Positions 7,745 through 16,406 of a stretch of DNA of 64,000 bases are shown one piece after another (within the stretch, counting starts at the first letter, position 1; every line of letters starts with the position of its first letter). Source of the stretch: Agromyces salentinus (GTDB lineage: Bacteria; Actinomycetota; Actinomycetes; Actinomycetales; Microbacteriaceae); contig NZ_WBIR01000001.1 of assembly GCF_009749395.1 (NCBI RefSeq), forward strand, positions 310,001 to 374,000. The letters are read 5' to 3'. A program made the translations under genes and the position numbers. The notes under the pieces were generated by a model. That model searched no databases and had not been told where the DNA came from. It saw only the letters and a list, made by a program, of their open reading frames with translations.

Positions 7745-8587
7745 ATGACGAGCGAGAAGACCTCCGACGGCGGCCCGGCGCGCTCGCGCGCCCAGGTCGT
7801 GATCGACGGCATCCGTCAGATGATCACGAGTGGCGAGCTGGTCGCAGGGTCCCGGCTGCCCGTGGAGCGTGACCTCGGCGAGCGGCTCGGCGTCTCGCGC
7901 GGACCACTGCGCGAGGGCGTTCGGGCGCTCGTGATCCTCGGCATCCTCGAGACCAGGCAGGGCGACGGCACCTACGTGACCTCGCTCGAGCCCGGCCGGC
8001 TCTTCGAGCCGCTCGGCATGCTCGCCGAACTGCAGAGCCCCGAGAACAACGTGCACCTGCTCGGCGTGCGCCGCGTGCTCGAGCCCGAGGCGGCGGCGCA
8101 CGCGGCGCTGCGCATCAGCGATGACGACCTGGCCGAGGCCGGCCGCATCCTCGACCGCGGCGAGTCGCTGCTCACCGACGAGCGCATCGACCTCGAGGCC
8201 ACCATCGACGTCGACACCGACTTCCACCGGCTCATCGCGACCGCCAGCGGCAATCCCGCGTTCGCCGCGATCATCGATGCGCTCGTGAGCCGCACCGCGC
8301 GGGCCCGCCTCTGGCGCGCGATCCACCAGCACGACGCCGTGCACTCGACGCAGCAGGAGCACCGGGCGATCCTCGCCGCGCTCGCGGCGCACGACCCCGA
8401 CCGGGCCCGCATCCGCATGATGGTGCACGTGCTCGGCGTCGAGGAGTACACGGCCGCCCACCTCGACGAGTCCGCGCCCGAGATCGTCGACGGCGGAGAG
8501 CCCGGTGCGGCGCTGCGTGACCGAGGCGATGCGCAGTCGGGCGAGGCCGCCGGGGGCGCCGACTCCGGCGAGGCCGCCGGCTCCTGA
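7745..8587 (+). CDS. GntR-family (FadR/FCD subfamily) transcriptional regulator
   Basis: A 280-residue regulator with an N-terminal winged helix (about residues 12-80; 'GSRLPVERDLGERLGVSRGPLREGVRAL') and a C-terminal all-helical FCD ligand domain. 'RRVLEPEAAAHAA', 'DTDFHRLIA' and 'EHRAILAALAAHD' carry the usual metal-binding Asp/His residues. FCD regulators sense sugar acids or their keto derivatives. The ATG at 7745 is 6 nt after a TAGGCT -10 box (7733-7738) with no ribosome binding site, so it is probably leaderless. The C-terminus has a Gly/Ala/Glu-rich tail. It probably represses the divergent lactonase operon and, through the site at 9599-9616, the aldo/keto reductase and ADH units. Confidence 0.9.
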   Translation: MTSEKTSDGGPARSRAQVVIDGIRQMITSGELVAGSRLPVERDLGERLGVSRGPLREGVRALVILGILETRQGDGTYVTSLEPGRLFEPLGMLAELQSPENNVHLLGVRRVLEPEAAAHAALRISDDDLAEAGRILDRGESLLTDERIDLEATIDVDTDFHRLIATASGNPAFAAIIDALVSRTARARLWRAIHQHDAVHSTQQEHRAILAALAAHDPDRARIRMMVHVLGVEEYTAAHLDESAPEIVDGGEPGAALRDRGDAQSGEAAGGADSGEAAGS

Positions 8588-8591
8588 GCCG

Positions 8592-9566
8592 TCAGGCATC
8601 GCGCAGCAGCCCGCGCTCGGCCAGCGTCGACCACAGCTCGTCGGGCACCTCGGCACCGACCCGCTCGACGGCCTGCTCGACCTGGTCGGCCGTGCGCATG
8701 CCCACCACCACGGAGACGACGCTCGGATGCCGCAGCGGGAAGGCCAGCGCGGCCTCGGGCAGGGTCACCCCGAACGACTCGCACACGTCGGCGATCTCGT
8801 TGGCCCTCGCGATGACCTCGGCAGGCGCCTGGGCGTAGTCGTAGCGTGCGTCGGCGGGCGGTCGCGGTCGTGAGAGCAGCCCCGAGTTGTAGACGCCGGC
8901 CGCCACGATGGCGACCCCGCGCTCGCTCGCAGCGGGCAGCAGGTCCTCGAGGGCGCCCTGCTCGAGCAGCGTGTAGCGCCCGGCCAGCATGATCAGGTCG
9001 ACGTCATGGCGGAGCACGAACTCGGTGGGCATGGCCGACTGGTTCATGCCCGCACCGACGGCTCGCACGACGCCCTCGTCGCGCAGCTCGATGAGGGCGG
9101 GGATCGCCTCGGCATGCGCCTCCGGGCCGTAGTCGTCGGGGTCGTGGAGGTAGGCGATGTCGATGCGGTCGAGGCCGAGCCGCTCGAGGCTCTCGTCGAT
9201 CGAGCGGCGGATGCCGTCGCGGCTGAGGTCGAACCGACGGCGGAGGTCGGCCGGAACGTCGAAGCCCTGATCGTCCCGGGCGCGGCCGTCGTACTCCTCG
9301 TTCGGGACGATGAGCCGTCCGGCCTTGGTGGAGAGCACGTAGTCGTCGCGGGGGTAGGCGGCCAGCGCCGCCCCGAGCCGCCGTTCGGAGAGCCCGAGCC
9401 CGTAGTGCGGCGCCGTGTCGAAGTACCGGATGCCGCGGTCGTACGCCGCCGCGACGGCACCCGCCGCCTCGTCGTCGGTGGTGACGCGGGCGAGGTTGCC
9501 GAGTTGCGCGGCACCGAAGCCGAGCTCGGTCAGCGACAGGCCGGATCGCAACGTGCGACTCTTCAT
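8592..9566 (-). CDS. aldo/keto reductase, candidate L-fucose (D-threo-aldose) 1-dehydrogenase
   Basis: A 324-residue AKR barrel with the catalytic tetrad visible: Asp and Tyr in 'YFDTAPHYGLGLSERRLG', Lys in 'YVLSTKAGR' and His in 'AYLHDPDD'. The 'GFGAAQLGN' start and 'FPLRHPSVVSVVVGMRT' end match the D-threo-aldose dehydrogenase group. That group oxidises L-fucose, D-arabinose or L-xylose with NAD(P). The start is supported by GGAGGAACTCG directly before the ATG. It converges with the FCD gene (4-bp gap) and diverges from the ADH gene. It would supply the lactone for the lactonase encoded nearby. Confidence 0.85.
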   Translation of the reverse strand: MKSRTLRSGLSLTELGFGAAQLGNLARVTTDDEAAGAVAAAYDRGIRYFDTAPHYGLGLSERRLGAALAAYPRDDYVLSTKAGRLIVPNEEYDGRARDDQGFDVPADLRRRFDLSRDGIRRSIDESLERLGLDRIDIAYLHDPDDYGPEAHAEAIPALIELRDEGVVRAVGAGMNQSAMPTEFVLRHDVDLIMLAGRYTLLEQGALEDLLPAASERGVAIVAAGVYNSGLLSRPRPPADARYDYAQAPAEVIARANEIADVCESFGVTLPEAALAFPLRHPSVVSVVVGMRTADQVEQAVERVGAEVPDELWSTLAERGLLRDA

Positions 9567-9598
9567 CGAGTTCCTCCAGGCATGAGAACGGGGTGAGT

Positions 9599-9616
9599 AA
9601 AGGTTAGATGATTTCG
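9599..9616. promoter_or_regulatory. candidate FCD-regulator operator, site 2
   Basis: AAAGGTTAGATGATTTCG lies in the 135-bp divergent region between the aldo/keto reductase and the ADH genes. It matches site 1 (7692-7709) at AAAG, GATGA and TTCG. A CATAAT box at 9639-9644 could serve the plus-strand ADH gene. Confidence 0.5.
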
Positions 9617-9701
9617 CAGCGTCACGCCATTCCTCTGGCATAATCGAACCGATGTGGGCGAATAGGTCTCCTCAATCCGCCCCGAACGAGCTGGAGGATC
9701 A

Positions 9702-10736
9702 ATGCTGACCGCCACGTATGCGGGCGACCGCACCATCGCCATCGCCGAAGCGACCGAGGAGCCGCCGGCTCCCGGGCAGGTGCGCCTTCAGGTCGCCTAC
9801 GTCGGCCTGTGCGGTACCGACCTGCACATCCTGCACGGGAACATGGACGCGAGGGTGCGGACCCCGCTCGTCTTCGGTCACGAGATGAGCGGCACGATCG
9901 ACGCCATCGGCGACGGCGTCGAGGGGTGGCACGAGGGACAGCAGGTCACCGTGATGCCCCTCGCATGGGACGGGACCTGCCCGGCATGCCTCGCCGGCAA
10001 CGAGCACATCTGCCAGAACCTCGACTTCATCGGCATCGACTCCCCCGGCGCCCTGCAGGCGACCTGGAACGTCCCCGCCGAGGTGCTCGTGCCCCTGCCC
10101 GACGACATGGCGCTCGATGCCGCCGCGCTCGTCGAGCCGGTCGCCGTCGCCGTGCACGACGTCCGCCGAGCGGAGATCAGGGGCGGCGAGCGCGCCGTCG
10201 TGATCGGCGGCGGCCCCATCGGCGTGCTCATCGCGACGGTGGCCCGCGCGTTCGGCGCCGAGGTCGCCGTGGTCGAGCTCGACGCGACACGTCGCGCACA
10301 GGTCGCCGCACTCGGCTTCGAGGCCCTCGATCCCCGCGAGGTCGATCAGGTCGGCTGGGTCGAGGAATGGACGGATGGCGCCGGCGCGGACGTCGTCTTC
10401 GAGGTCTCGGGCGCGGCCCAGGCCGTGCTCGGCGCGACCGCCCTCGCCAAGGTGCGCGGCACGCTCGTCGTCGTCGCGATCCACCCCACCCCGCGCGAGA
10501 TCGACCTGCAGCGCGTGTTCTGGCGCGAACTGCGCATCCTCGGCGCGCGCGTCTACGAGCGCACCGACTTCGAGCGTGCCGTCGAGCTGATCGCCGACGG
10601 CACGATCCCGACCGACGTGCTCATCACGAAGATCGTGCCGCTCGCCGAGACCGGTGCCGCGTTCGAGGACCTCGAGGCGGGCCGCGCCATGAAGGTGCTC
10701 GTCGACGTGCAGGCCGGGCAGGAGGCGAGCGCATGA
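9702..10736 (+). CDS. zinc-dependent medium-chain alcohol dehydrogenase
   Basis: A 344-residue MDR enzyme. 'GLCGTDLHILHG' holds the catalytic-zinc Cys, and 'PLVFGHEMSGTI' holds the GHE motif. 'GTCPACLAGNEHIC' keeps three structural-zinc Cys; the fourth is not obvious. 'VVIGGGPIGVLIATVARAFG' is the Rossmann NAD site. This type includes sorbitol, threonine and sugar-acid dehydrogenases. Its ATGA overlap with the KduD-like SDR suggests two successive redox steps on a sugar acid. The start has GGAGG 5 nt upstream. Substrate is not determined. Confidence 0.85.
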   Translation: MLTATYAGDRTIAIAEATEEPPAPGQVRLQVAYVGLCGTDLHILHGNMDARVRTPLVFGHEMSGTIDAIGDGVEGWHEGQQVTVMPLAWDGTCPACLAGNEHICQNLDFIGIDSPGALQATWNVPAEVLVPLPDDMALDAAALVEPVAVAVHDVRRAEIRGGERAVVIGGGPIGVLIATVARAFGAEVAVVELDATRRAQVAALGFEALDPREVDQVGWVEEWTDGAGADVVFEVSGAAQAVLGATALAKVRGTLVVVAIHPTPREIDLQRVFWRELRILGARVYERTDFERAVELIADGTIPTDVLITKIVPLAETGAAFEDLEAGRAMKVLVDVQAGQEASA

Positions 10737-11491
10737 GCGTGTCGTTCGACCTCACCGGAACGACGGCCGTCGTCACCGGCGCCAAGCGCGGCATCGGCTA
10801 CGCGATGGCCGAGGCCCTCGCCGAGGCCGGTGCCGACATCATCGGCGTGAGCGCCACCATCGAGGCCGAGGGCAGCGCGATCGCCGCCGCGGTCGAGGCG
10901 CACGGACGCCGCTTCGAGGCGCGCGCGGTCGACTTCGCCGACCGGGAGGCCGTGCTCGCCCTCGCCGGGGAACTGCGCGACCGGGAGATCGACATCCTCG
11001 TGAACAACGCGGGCACGATCGAGCGGGCGCCCGCCGCGGAGCATCCGCTCGAGTGGTGGGACCGCGTCGTCGAGGTCAACCTGTCGAGCCAGTTCGTGCT
11101 CACCCAGGCCGTCGGCGCCGGCATGCTCGCCCGCGGCCGCGGCAAGGTCATCTTCACCGCCAGCCTGCTGAGCTTCCAGGGCGGCATCAACGTCCCCGGC
11201 TACGCGGCCGCGAAGTCGGGCATCTCCGGACTCGTGAAGGCCCTCGCCAATGAGTGGACCGCCCGCGGCGTGACCGTGAACGGCATCGCCCCCGGCTACA
11301 TCGCGACCGACAACACGCAGAACCTGCGCGACGACCCCGACCGCTCGAAGGCGATCCTGGACCGCATCCCGGCCGGGCGCTGGGGCCGCCCCGACGACAT
11401 CGCCGGCCCGACGGTGTTCCTCGCCTCGCCGGCATCGGACTACGTCTCGGGCGTCATCCTCCCGGTCGACGGCGGGTGGCTCGGGCGCTGA
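10733..11491 (+). CDS. SDR oxidoreductase, KduD/2-deoxy-D-gluconate 3-dehydrogenase-like
   Basis: A 252-residue classical SDR with VTGAKRGIG, 'NNAGTIERAPA', catalytic Ser in 'FTASLLSFQGG', YAAAK and 'APGYIATDNT'. 'FDLTGTTAVVTGAKRGIGYA' with 'GVSATIEAEG' and 'FLASPASDYVSG' resemble the KduD group, which acts on 2-keto-3-deoxygluconate or related deoxy sugar acids. ATG at 10733 overlaps the ADH stop as ATGA. It ends 50 bp before the convergent aldehyde dehydrogenase. In this island it could work on keto-deoxy sugar acids; the exact substrate is inference. Confidence 0.85.
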   Translation: MSVSFDLTGTTAVVTGAKRGIGYAMAEALAEAGADIIGVSATIEAEGSAIAAAVEAHGRRFEARAVDFADREAVLALAGELRDREIDILVNNAGTIERAPAAEHPLEWWDRVVEVNLSSQFVLTQAVGAGMLARGRGKVIFTASLLSFQGGINVPGYAAAKSGISGLVKALANEWTARGVTVNGIAPGYIATDNTQNLRDDPDRSKAILDRIPAGRWGRPDDIAGPTVFLASPASDYVSGVILPVDGGWLGR

Positions 11492-11541
11492 GTCGGCGCG
11501 GGGCGCGCGAGCGCGGGGCGCACGCGGCGCGCGAGCCGGGC

Positions 11542-13044
11542 TCAGTCGAGCTGCAGCCGGCCGTCGACGCGCCGTGGGATCCCGCGGTAGCCGTCGCGCA
11601 GCTCGGCGGGCAGCACGGCCTCCGGCGCGTCCTGGTACGCGAGCGGGCGGAGGAACCGGCGGATCGCGCTCACGCCCACCGACGTGTGCTGCGAGTTCGT
11701 CGAGGGCCACGGGCCACCGTGGTGCTGGGCCCACGACACGCGCACCCCGGTCGGGTAGCCGTCGAACACGAGGCGCCCGACGCGCGGCGCGAGCTCGCCG
11801 ACGAGCGCGGCGACGGCATCCGACTCGGCGGGCTCGCTGTGCACCGTGGCCGTGAGCGAATCGGGCACGGCATCGAGCGCGGCGAGGATGTCGCGGTCGT
11901 CGCCGTACCGCGCGACGACGATGAGCGGCCCGAACGCCTCCTCGGCGATCTCGGCCGTGAGCGCGGTCGCCTCGACCCCGAGCACGGTGGGCGCGGCGGT
12001 GAAGCCCTCGCCCCGGTCGGTGCCACGGGCGAGCAACTGCACCGCACCCTCCCCCACGAGCCGGCCGCGGATCTCGTCGAACGAGGTCGCGATGCGCTCG
12101 TTGAGGAGCACGGATGCCGCGGCATCCGTCGCCCGTTCGACCAGGCGCGCGACGAGTGCATCGCCATCGGCGCCGTACGGCACGAACGCGACCCCGGGCT
12201 TCGTGCAGAACTGCCCGGAGCCGAGGGTGAAGGAGCCGTACAGGCCGTCGGCGATCTCGGTCGCGCGGGCGGCCGCCGCGCCGGGCGTGATCACGAGCGG
12301 GTTGAGGCTCGAGAGCTCGCCGTAGAAGGGGATGGGCTCGTCGCGGCCGGCGATGATGTCCATCAACGCCTGCCCGCCCGTGAGCGAGCCGGTGAAGCCG
12401 ACGGCCCGCACGAGCGGGTGCGCCACGAGCGCGGCCCCGGCGGCGGTGCCGTAGACGATTCCGAGCAAGCCGTCGGGTGCGCCGTACGCGCGTGCGGCGT
12501 CGGAGAGCACGGCGTACGACCGCGCCGACGTCTCGAGGTGCGACGAGTGGGCCTTCAGCACCACGGCGTTGCCGCCGGCCAGCGCCGAGGCGGTGTCGCC
12601 GCCCGCCACGGAGAACGCGAAGGGGAAGTTGCTCGAGCCGAACACGGCGACCGGTCCGATCGGGACGAGCAGGCGCCGCAGCTCGGGCGCGGGCCCGAGC
12701 GCCGTCTGCCCCGCGTGGTCGATCGCGACCTCGAGGTAGCCGCCCTCGCGGACGGCCTCGGCGAAGAGCCGGAACTGGAACGCGCTCCGCGAGACCTCGC
12801 CGTCGAGGCGTGCCGTGCCGAGGCCGGTCTCGCGGTCGGCGACGGCGACGAGCTCGACGCGGTCCGCCTCGAGCGCGTCCGCGAGGGCGTCGAGGAGGCC
12901 GGCGCGCCAGGCGCGGTCGTGCCCGGCGACGGCGGCGAAGGCGGCCTGCGCGGCGCGCACGATGGCATCGGCCTGCTCAGCGGTGGTCGCTTCGAGTCCG
13001 GTCGGGGCGACGGCGCGAGTGCGCGGGTCGGTGGTGGTCAGCAT
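11542..13044 (-). CDS. aldehyde dehydrogenase, 2-oxoglutarate semialdehyde dehydrogenase type
   Basis: A 500-residue ALDH. 'VAVFGSSNFPFAFSVAGGD' and 'KAHSSHLETS' form the NAD site, 'GFTGSLTGGQAL' follows, and the catalytic Glu is in 'FYGELSSLNPLV'. The catalytic Cys is in 'GSGQFCTKPG'. The unusual 'SNFPFAFS' and 'GGPWPSTNSQHTSVG' patterns are typical of ketoglutarate semialdehyde dehydrogenases of sugar-acid pathways. AGGAG precedes the ATG at 13044. Together with the FAH-type enzyme 35 bp upstream it would make the last two steps of a Weimberg-like route (2-keto-3-deoxy acid to 2-oxoglutarate). It is the last gene of the large minus-strand operon. Confidence 0.88.
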   Translation of the reverse strand: MLTTTDPRTRAVAPTGLEATTAEQADAIVRAAQAAFAAVAGHDRAWRAGLLDALADALEADRVELVAVADRETGLGTARLDGEVSRSAFQFRLFAEAVREGGYLEVAIDHAGQTALGPAPELRRLLVPIGPVAVFGSSNFPFAFSVAGGDTASALAGGNAVVLKAHSSHLETSARSYAVLSDAARAYGAPDGLLGIVYGTAAGAALVAHPLVRAVGFTGSLTGGQALMDIIAGRDEPIPFYGELSSLNPLVITPGAAAARATEIADGLYGSFTLGSGQFCTKPGVAFVPYGADGDALVARLVERATDAAASVLLNERIATSFDEIRGRLVGEGAVQLLARGTDRGEGFTAAPTVLGVEATALTAEIAEEAFGPLIVVARYGDDRDILAALDAVPDSLTATVHSEPAESDAVAALVGELAPRVGRLVFDGYPTGVRVSWAQHHGGPWPSTNSQHTSVGVSAIRRFLRPLAYQDAPEAVLPAELRDGYRGIPRRVDGRLQLD

Positions 13045-13079
13045 GGTGGTCTCCTGGGTCGGCGCAGCAGTCGTTCGCG

Positions 13080-14330
13080 TCAGCGCAGCAGTCCGCGCGC
13101 GGCGAGGGATCGGTAGAGGGCGTCGATGCCGAAGGTCCACGGCTCGGCGTCGGCGGTCGATCGCACCCGATTGACGAGGGCGCCGAGGCGCGGCTCGGCG
13201 ATGCGCACGAGGTCCCCGTCGTGGTGGGTGAAGCCGCGGCCGGGCACGTCCCGGTCCTCGACCGGCGCGAACATCGTGCCGAGGTAGAGCACGAAGCCGT
13301 CCGGGTACCGGTGGTGCTCGCCGACCACCTGGTCGACGAGGTCGGCCGGGTCGCGGCTGATGCGGGCGAGCTCGCTCGTGCCCTCGAGGCGGAAGCCGTC
13401 GGTGCCGTCGATGGTGAGCGAAACGACCGCGGCGCGGAGGTCCTCGAGGGAGTACCCGTCGTCGAAGAGCCGGATGAACGGGCCCACCGAGGCGGAGGCA
13501 TTGTTGTCCTTCGCCTTGCCGAGCAGCAGCGCGCTGCGGCCCTCGACGTCGCGGAGGTTCACGTCGTTGCCGAGGCTCGCCCCGACGATGCGGCCGTCGG
13601 AGCTCACGACGAGCACGACCTCGGGCTCGGGGTTGTTCCACTGCGACGCCGGGTGCACGCCGACGTCGACCGAGGTGCCGACGGTCGCGAGCACGGGCGC
13701 CTTGGTGAACACCTCGGCGTCGGGCCCGATGCCGACCTCGAGGTACTGGCTCCACCAGCCGCGCTCGAGGAGCATCGCCTTGAGCGCGGCCGCCTCCTCC
13801 GAGCCAGGCTTCAGCTCGTCGAGGCTCCCGCCGATGGTGGCGAGGATGTCGCGGCGGATCACGGCGGCCGCGTCCTGGTCGCCGCGCGCCCGCTCCTCGA
13901 TGACGCGCTCGAGCATCGAGACCGGGAAGGTCACGCCGGCGGCCTTGACCACGTGCAGGTCGATCGGCGAGAGGAGCCACGGCCTCGCGGCATCCCGGGA
14001 CTCCGGCGGGGTGTTCGCGACGATCTCGGCGAGGCTCCCGATGCGCTGGCCGGTGCCGGACCCGAGCGCCGCGAGGAGCGCACCGGTGGGGTCGGCCTGC
14101 TCGGTGAGGGCGCGCATCGTCGGGAATGCGATCGACACGTCGAACAGGTCGTCGCCGCGCAGGGCGACGACCGCGGGGCCGGCGGCATCGAGGCCGGCGG
14201 CATCACGGCCGGCGTCCTCGCCCGCGTCACCGGCGGCATCCGCCCCGGTCGCGGGGAGCCAGGCGCGCCCGACGAGGGTCGCTCGGTCGGCGTCGACGGG
14301 CAGCAGGTCTCGTGCATCGGGCCAGGTCAT
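13080..14330 (-). CDS. FAH-family enzyme, 2-keto-3-deoxy-pentonate dehydratase (XylX-like) candidate
   Basis: A 416-residue protein, longer than ordinary FAH hydrolases and like the dehydratases of Weimberg pathways. Key segments are 'LHVVKAAGVTFPVSMLERVIEERARG', 'WNNPEPEVVLVVSSDGRIVG' with acidic metal ligands, 'GNDVNLRDVEGRSALLLGKAKDNNAS' and the late 'GFTHHDGDLVRI'. An Ala/Gly/Asp-rich insert lies near residues 28-50. GAGGAG precedes the ATG at 14330. The semialdehyde dehydrogenase directly downstream supports a dehydratase role. The fucose-type FAH hydrolase at 5945-6805 is a different subgroup, so the region holds two FAH enzymes with probably different substrates. Confidence 0.8.
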   Translation of the reverse strand: MTWPDARDLLPVDADRATLVGRAWLPATGADAAGDAGEDAGRDAAGLDAAGPAVVALRGDDLFDVSIAFPTMRALTEQADPTGALLAALGSGTGQRIGSLAEIVANTPPESRDAARPWLLSPIDLHVVKAAGVTFPVSMLERVIEERARGDQDAAAVIRRDILATIGGSLDELKPGSEEAAALKAMLLERGWWSQYLEVGIGPDAEVFTKAPVLATVGTSVDVGVHPASQWNNPEPEVVLVVSSDGRIVGASLGNDVNLRDVEGRSALLLGKAKDNNASASVGPFIRLFDDGYSLEDLRAAVVSLTIDGTDGFRLEGTSELARISRDPADLVDQVVGEHHRYPDGFVLYLGTMFAPVEDRDVPGRGFTHHDGDLVRIAEPRLGALVNRVRSTADAEPWTFGIDALYRSLAARGLLR

Positions 14331-14442
14331 GGGTGGTGCTCCTCGGTGTGTCGGCGGGCGGGAGGGGGCGGGACGGGTCGAGCGGCGCCAAGTGGCGGAG
14401 GTCGGCGGGCATCCGCGGGCGTCCGCGGGACGAAGGACCGCC

Positions 14443-15237
14443 TCAGCGGCGATGGAACGTGCCGGCCCGCTTCTCGGCGAACGCGGCCCGCCCCTCGTCG
14501 GCGTCGGCCGTCGCGAAGGTGATGGCCTGCAGGTCTCGCTCGTAGCGGATGGACTCATCCTGCGACATGTTCGCCGCGGCGCGCAGGTTCGCCTTGGCGG
14601 TCTCGGCCGCGATCGGCGGACGCGTGGCGATGACCGCGGCGAGTTCCTTCGCCCGGGCCACGAGCGCCGCCGGTTCGACGAGTTCGCTCACCAGCCCCCA
14701 GCGGAGCCCCGTCTCGGCGTCGATCGGGTCGCCGGTCATGAGCATGACCGCGGCGTTCGAGGGCCCCACCGAGCGGGTGAGGAACGTGCTCATGCCGCCG
14801 CCGCCGATCCAGCCGAGCTTGATCTCGGGAGCGGCGAAGCTCGCCGTCGTCGAGGCGAGGCGGATGTCGCAGCTGAGCGCCGTCTCGAGGCCGCCTCCGA
14901 AGGCGTAGCCGTTCACGGCCGCGATCACGGGCTTGCGGGCGGCGCGGATCGCGTCGCAGTAGTCCGCGCGGTTGCGGAACTCCCACGGCGTCGCGTAGCC
15001 GTCGAGCGTGCGGATGTCCGAGCCGGCGCAGAACGCGCGCTCGCCCGCCCCGGTGAGCACGATCGCGCGGACCTCGTGCGCGGCATCCGCCCACTCGATG
15101 ACCTGCACGAGCGCCTTCGACATCTCGGGCGTGACCGAGTTGAGCTTCTCCGGGCGAGCGAGGGTGATGGTGACGACCGCACCATCGACCTCGACGCGCA
15201 GGTTCTCGTGGTCGAGCGGGTATCCCGGGTCGGTCAT
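14443..15237 (-). CDS. enoyl-CoA hydratase/isomerase family protein
   Basis: A 264-residue crotonase-fold protein. 'ITLARPEKLNSVTPEM' is the N-terminal signature, and 'AFCAGSDIRTL' and 'NGYAFGGGLETALSCDIRLAS' form the oxyanion hole. Glu residues stand at the two catalytic positions (GGLE and APEIKLGW). The C-terminal 'GRAAFAEKRAGTFHRR' is usual for hydratases. It overlaps the preceding substrate-binding-like gene by ATGA, so it is cotranslated with the CoA-transferase module. Finding a CoA-dependent enzyme inside a sugar operon is unexpected. The substrate is unknown. Confidence 0.9.
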   Translation of the reverse strand: MTDPGYPLDHENLRVEVDGAVVTITLARPEKLNSVTPEMSKALVQVIEWADAAHEVRAIVLTGAGERAFCAGSDIRTLDGYATPWEFRNRADYCDAIRAARKPVIAAVNGYAFGGGLETALSCDIRLASTTASFAAPEIKLGWIGGGGMSTFLTRSVGPSNAAVMLMTGDPIDAETGLRWGLVSELVEPAALVARAKELAAVIATRPPIAAETAKANLRAAANMSQDESIRYERDLQAITFATADADEGRAAFAEKRAGTFHRR

Positions 15238-16406
15238 GCGTGGCTCCGTTCGGTGAGGGACAGGGACGCGAGCGCGTCGAAGCGGGTGTTGACGGCGTCG
15301 ACGACCTCGAGGGCCGCGCGCCGCGTGAGCGAGGTGCGATCGGCGAGCATCGCGTCGCGCAGCATCGCGGATGCCGCGGACTGGAAGGCCGTGTACCCGG
15401 GCACCCGGGGGCGCACGGAGGCGTGCTCGATCGTCGTGAGCGTGCCGCGGTAGAAGTCACCGGATGCCGCGTTCACGACGTCGTTGGTCCAGGCGCTGCG
15501 GAGGCTCGGCTGGCCGTCGTGCTCGGGGATGAACCCGGCCTGCACGGCGGGGTCGAAGAGACGCGCGAGGTGGTCGAGGAGCGCGCGGTCGGGAGTGCTG
15601 CGGACGGTGATCGCGATGCCGGTGCCGCCGATCGTGGATCCGGGCCGCCCGCCGGCGACCTGGGCCGGGGCGTCGCCGAAGACGAGGGCGCCCGGGCCCG
15701 AGGCGTAGTTCACGTACCCGTAGACGAGCGGAACGAACGCGATGTCGCGCACCCTCCGCATGCGCTCGAGCAGGTCGATCGGGTTGAGCCGGGCGCTGCC
15801 GGCCGGTGCCCGGCGCGCGAGGTCGGCCAGCAACTCGAGCGCGGCCGCCCCGTTCCTTGCGTCGACGAGGCCGTGGCCGGGGGTGGTCGCGGGTTCGGCG
15901 CCGAAGGCCGCGCAGACCGAAAGGAGGCTGAGCAGCGCATGCGGGCCGGCGAGGCTCAGTGCGACCGGGACGTCGCCGCCCTCGGCGAGCGCTGCCACCT
16001 CGCGCCACGTGGCCGGTGCGGCGTCCAGCACTTCGGGCAGCCGCACCGACACCTGCGTCGCGGCGTCGAGGGGCAGCGCCCAGAGCGCGCCGTCGACGGT
16101 GTACGACGCGGCGCTCGGCCCGACCGTGTCGCGCCGCAGGCGGTCGACGAGCTCCGCCGGGAACAGCTCGTCGATCGGGCGCAGCACCCCCGCGGCGAGC
16201 GCGTCACCGAGATGCGGGTGGTCGAGGACGATCACGTCGTAGCGCTCGGCGAGTTCGCCGATGGGCGCGGACTCGAAGCCCTCGAGCGAGTGCACGCCCC
16301 ACTCGATGAGGGGCCGGCCCGCGGCATCCGCCGTCGCCGCTGCCGCAGCCTCGAGCGCGTGGCGCCCCCGCGGGTGATCCCACGTGAGGCCCCGGTAGCC
16401 GGTCAT
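15234..16406 (-). CDS. periplasmic-binding-protein-like protein without signal peptide
   Basis: A 390-residue protein whose pattern recalls ABC sugar-binding proteins (SBP_bac_1/8): 'LIEWGVHSLEGFESAPIGELAERYDVIVLDHP', 'ALWALPLDAATQVSVRLPEVLDAAPATWREV', 'IPEHDGQPSLRSAW' and a C-terminal helical end. It starts 'MTGYRGLTWDHPRGRHAL' with no hydrophobic segment or lipobox, so it should stay in the cytoplasm. ATGA overlaps join it to the CoA transferase upstream and the enoyl-CoA hydratase downstream. A binding-protein fold coupled to CoA chemistry suggests a sensor, a substrate carrier or a recruited enzyme. No function can be assigned. Confidence 0.75.
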   Translation of the reverse strand: MTGYRGLTWDHPRGRHALEAAAAATADAAGRPLIEWGVHSLEGFESAPIGELAERYDVIVLDHPHLGDALAAGVLRPIDELFPAELVDRLRRDTVGPSAASYTVDGALWALPLDAATQVSVRLPEVLDAAPATWREVAALAEGGDVPVALSLAGPHALLSLLSVCAAFGAEPATTPGHGLVDARNGAAALELLADLARRAPAGSARLNPIDLLERMRRVRDIAFVPLVYGYVNYASGPGALVFGDAPAQVAGGRPGSTIGGTGIAITVRSTPDRALLDHLARLFDPAVQAGFIPEHDGQPSLRSAWTNDVVNAASGDFYRGTLTTIEHASVRPRVPGYTAFQSAASAMLRDAMLADRTSLTRRAALEVVDAVNTRFDALASLSLTERSHA

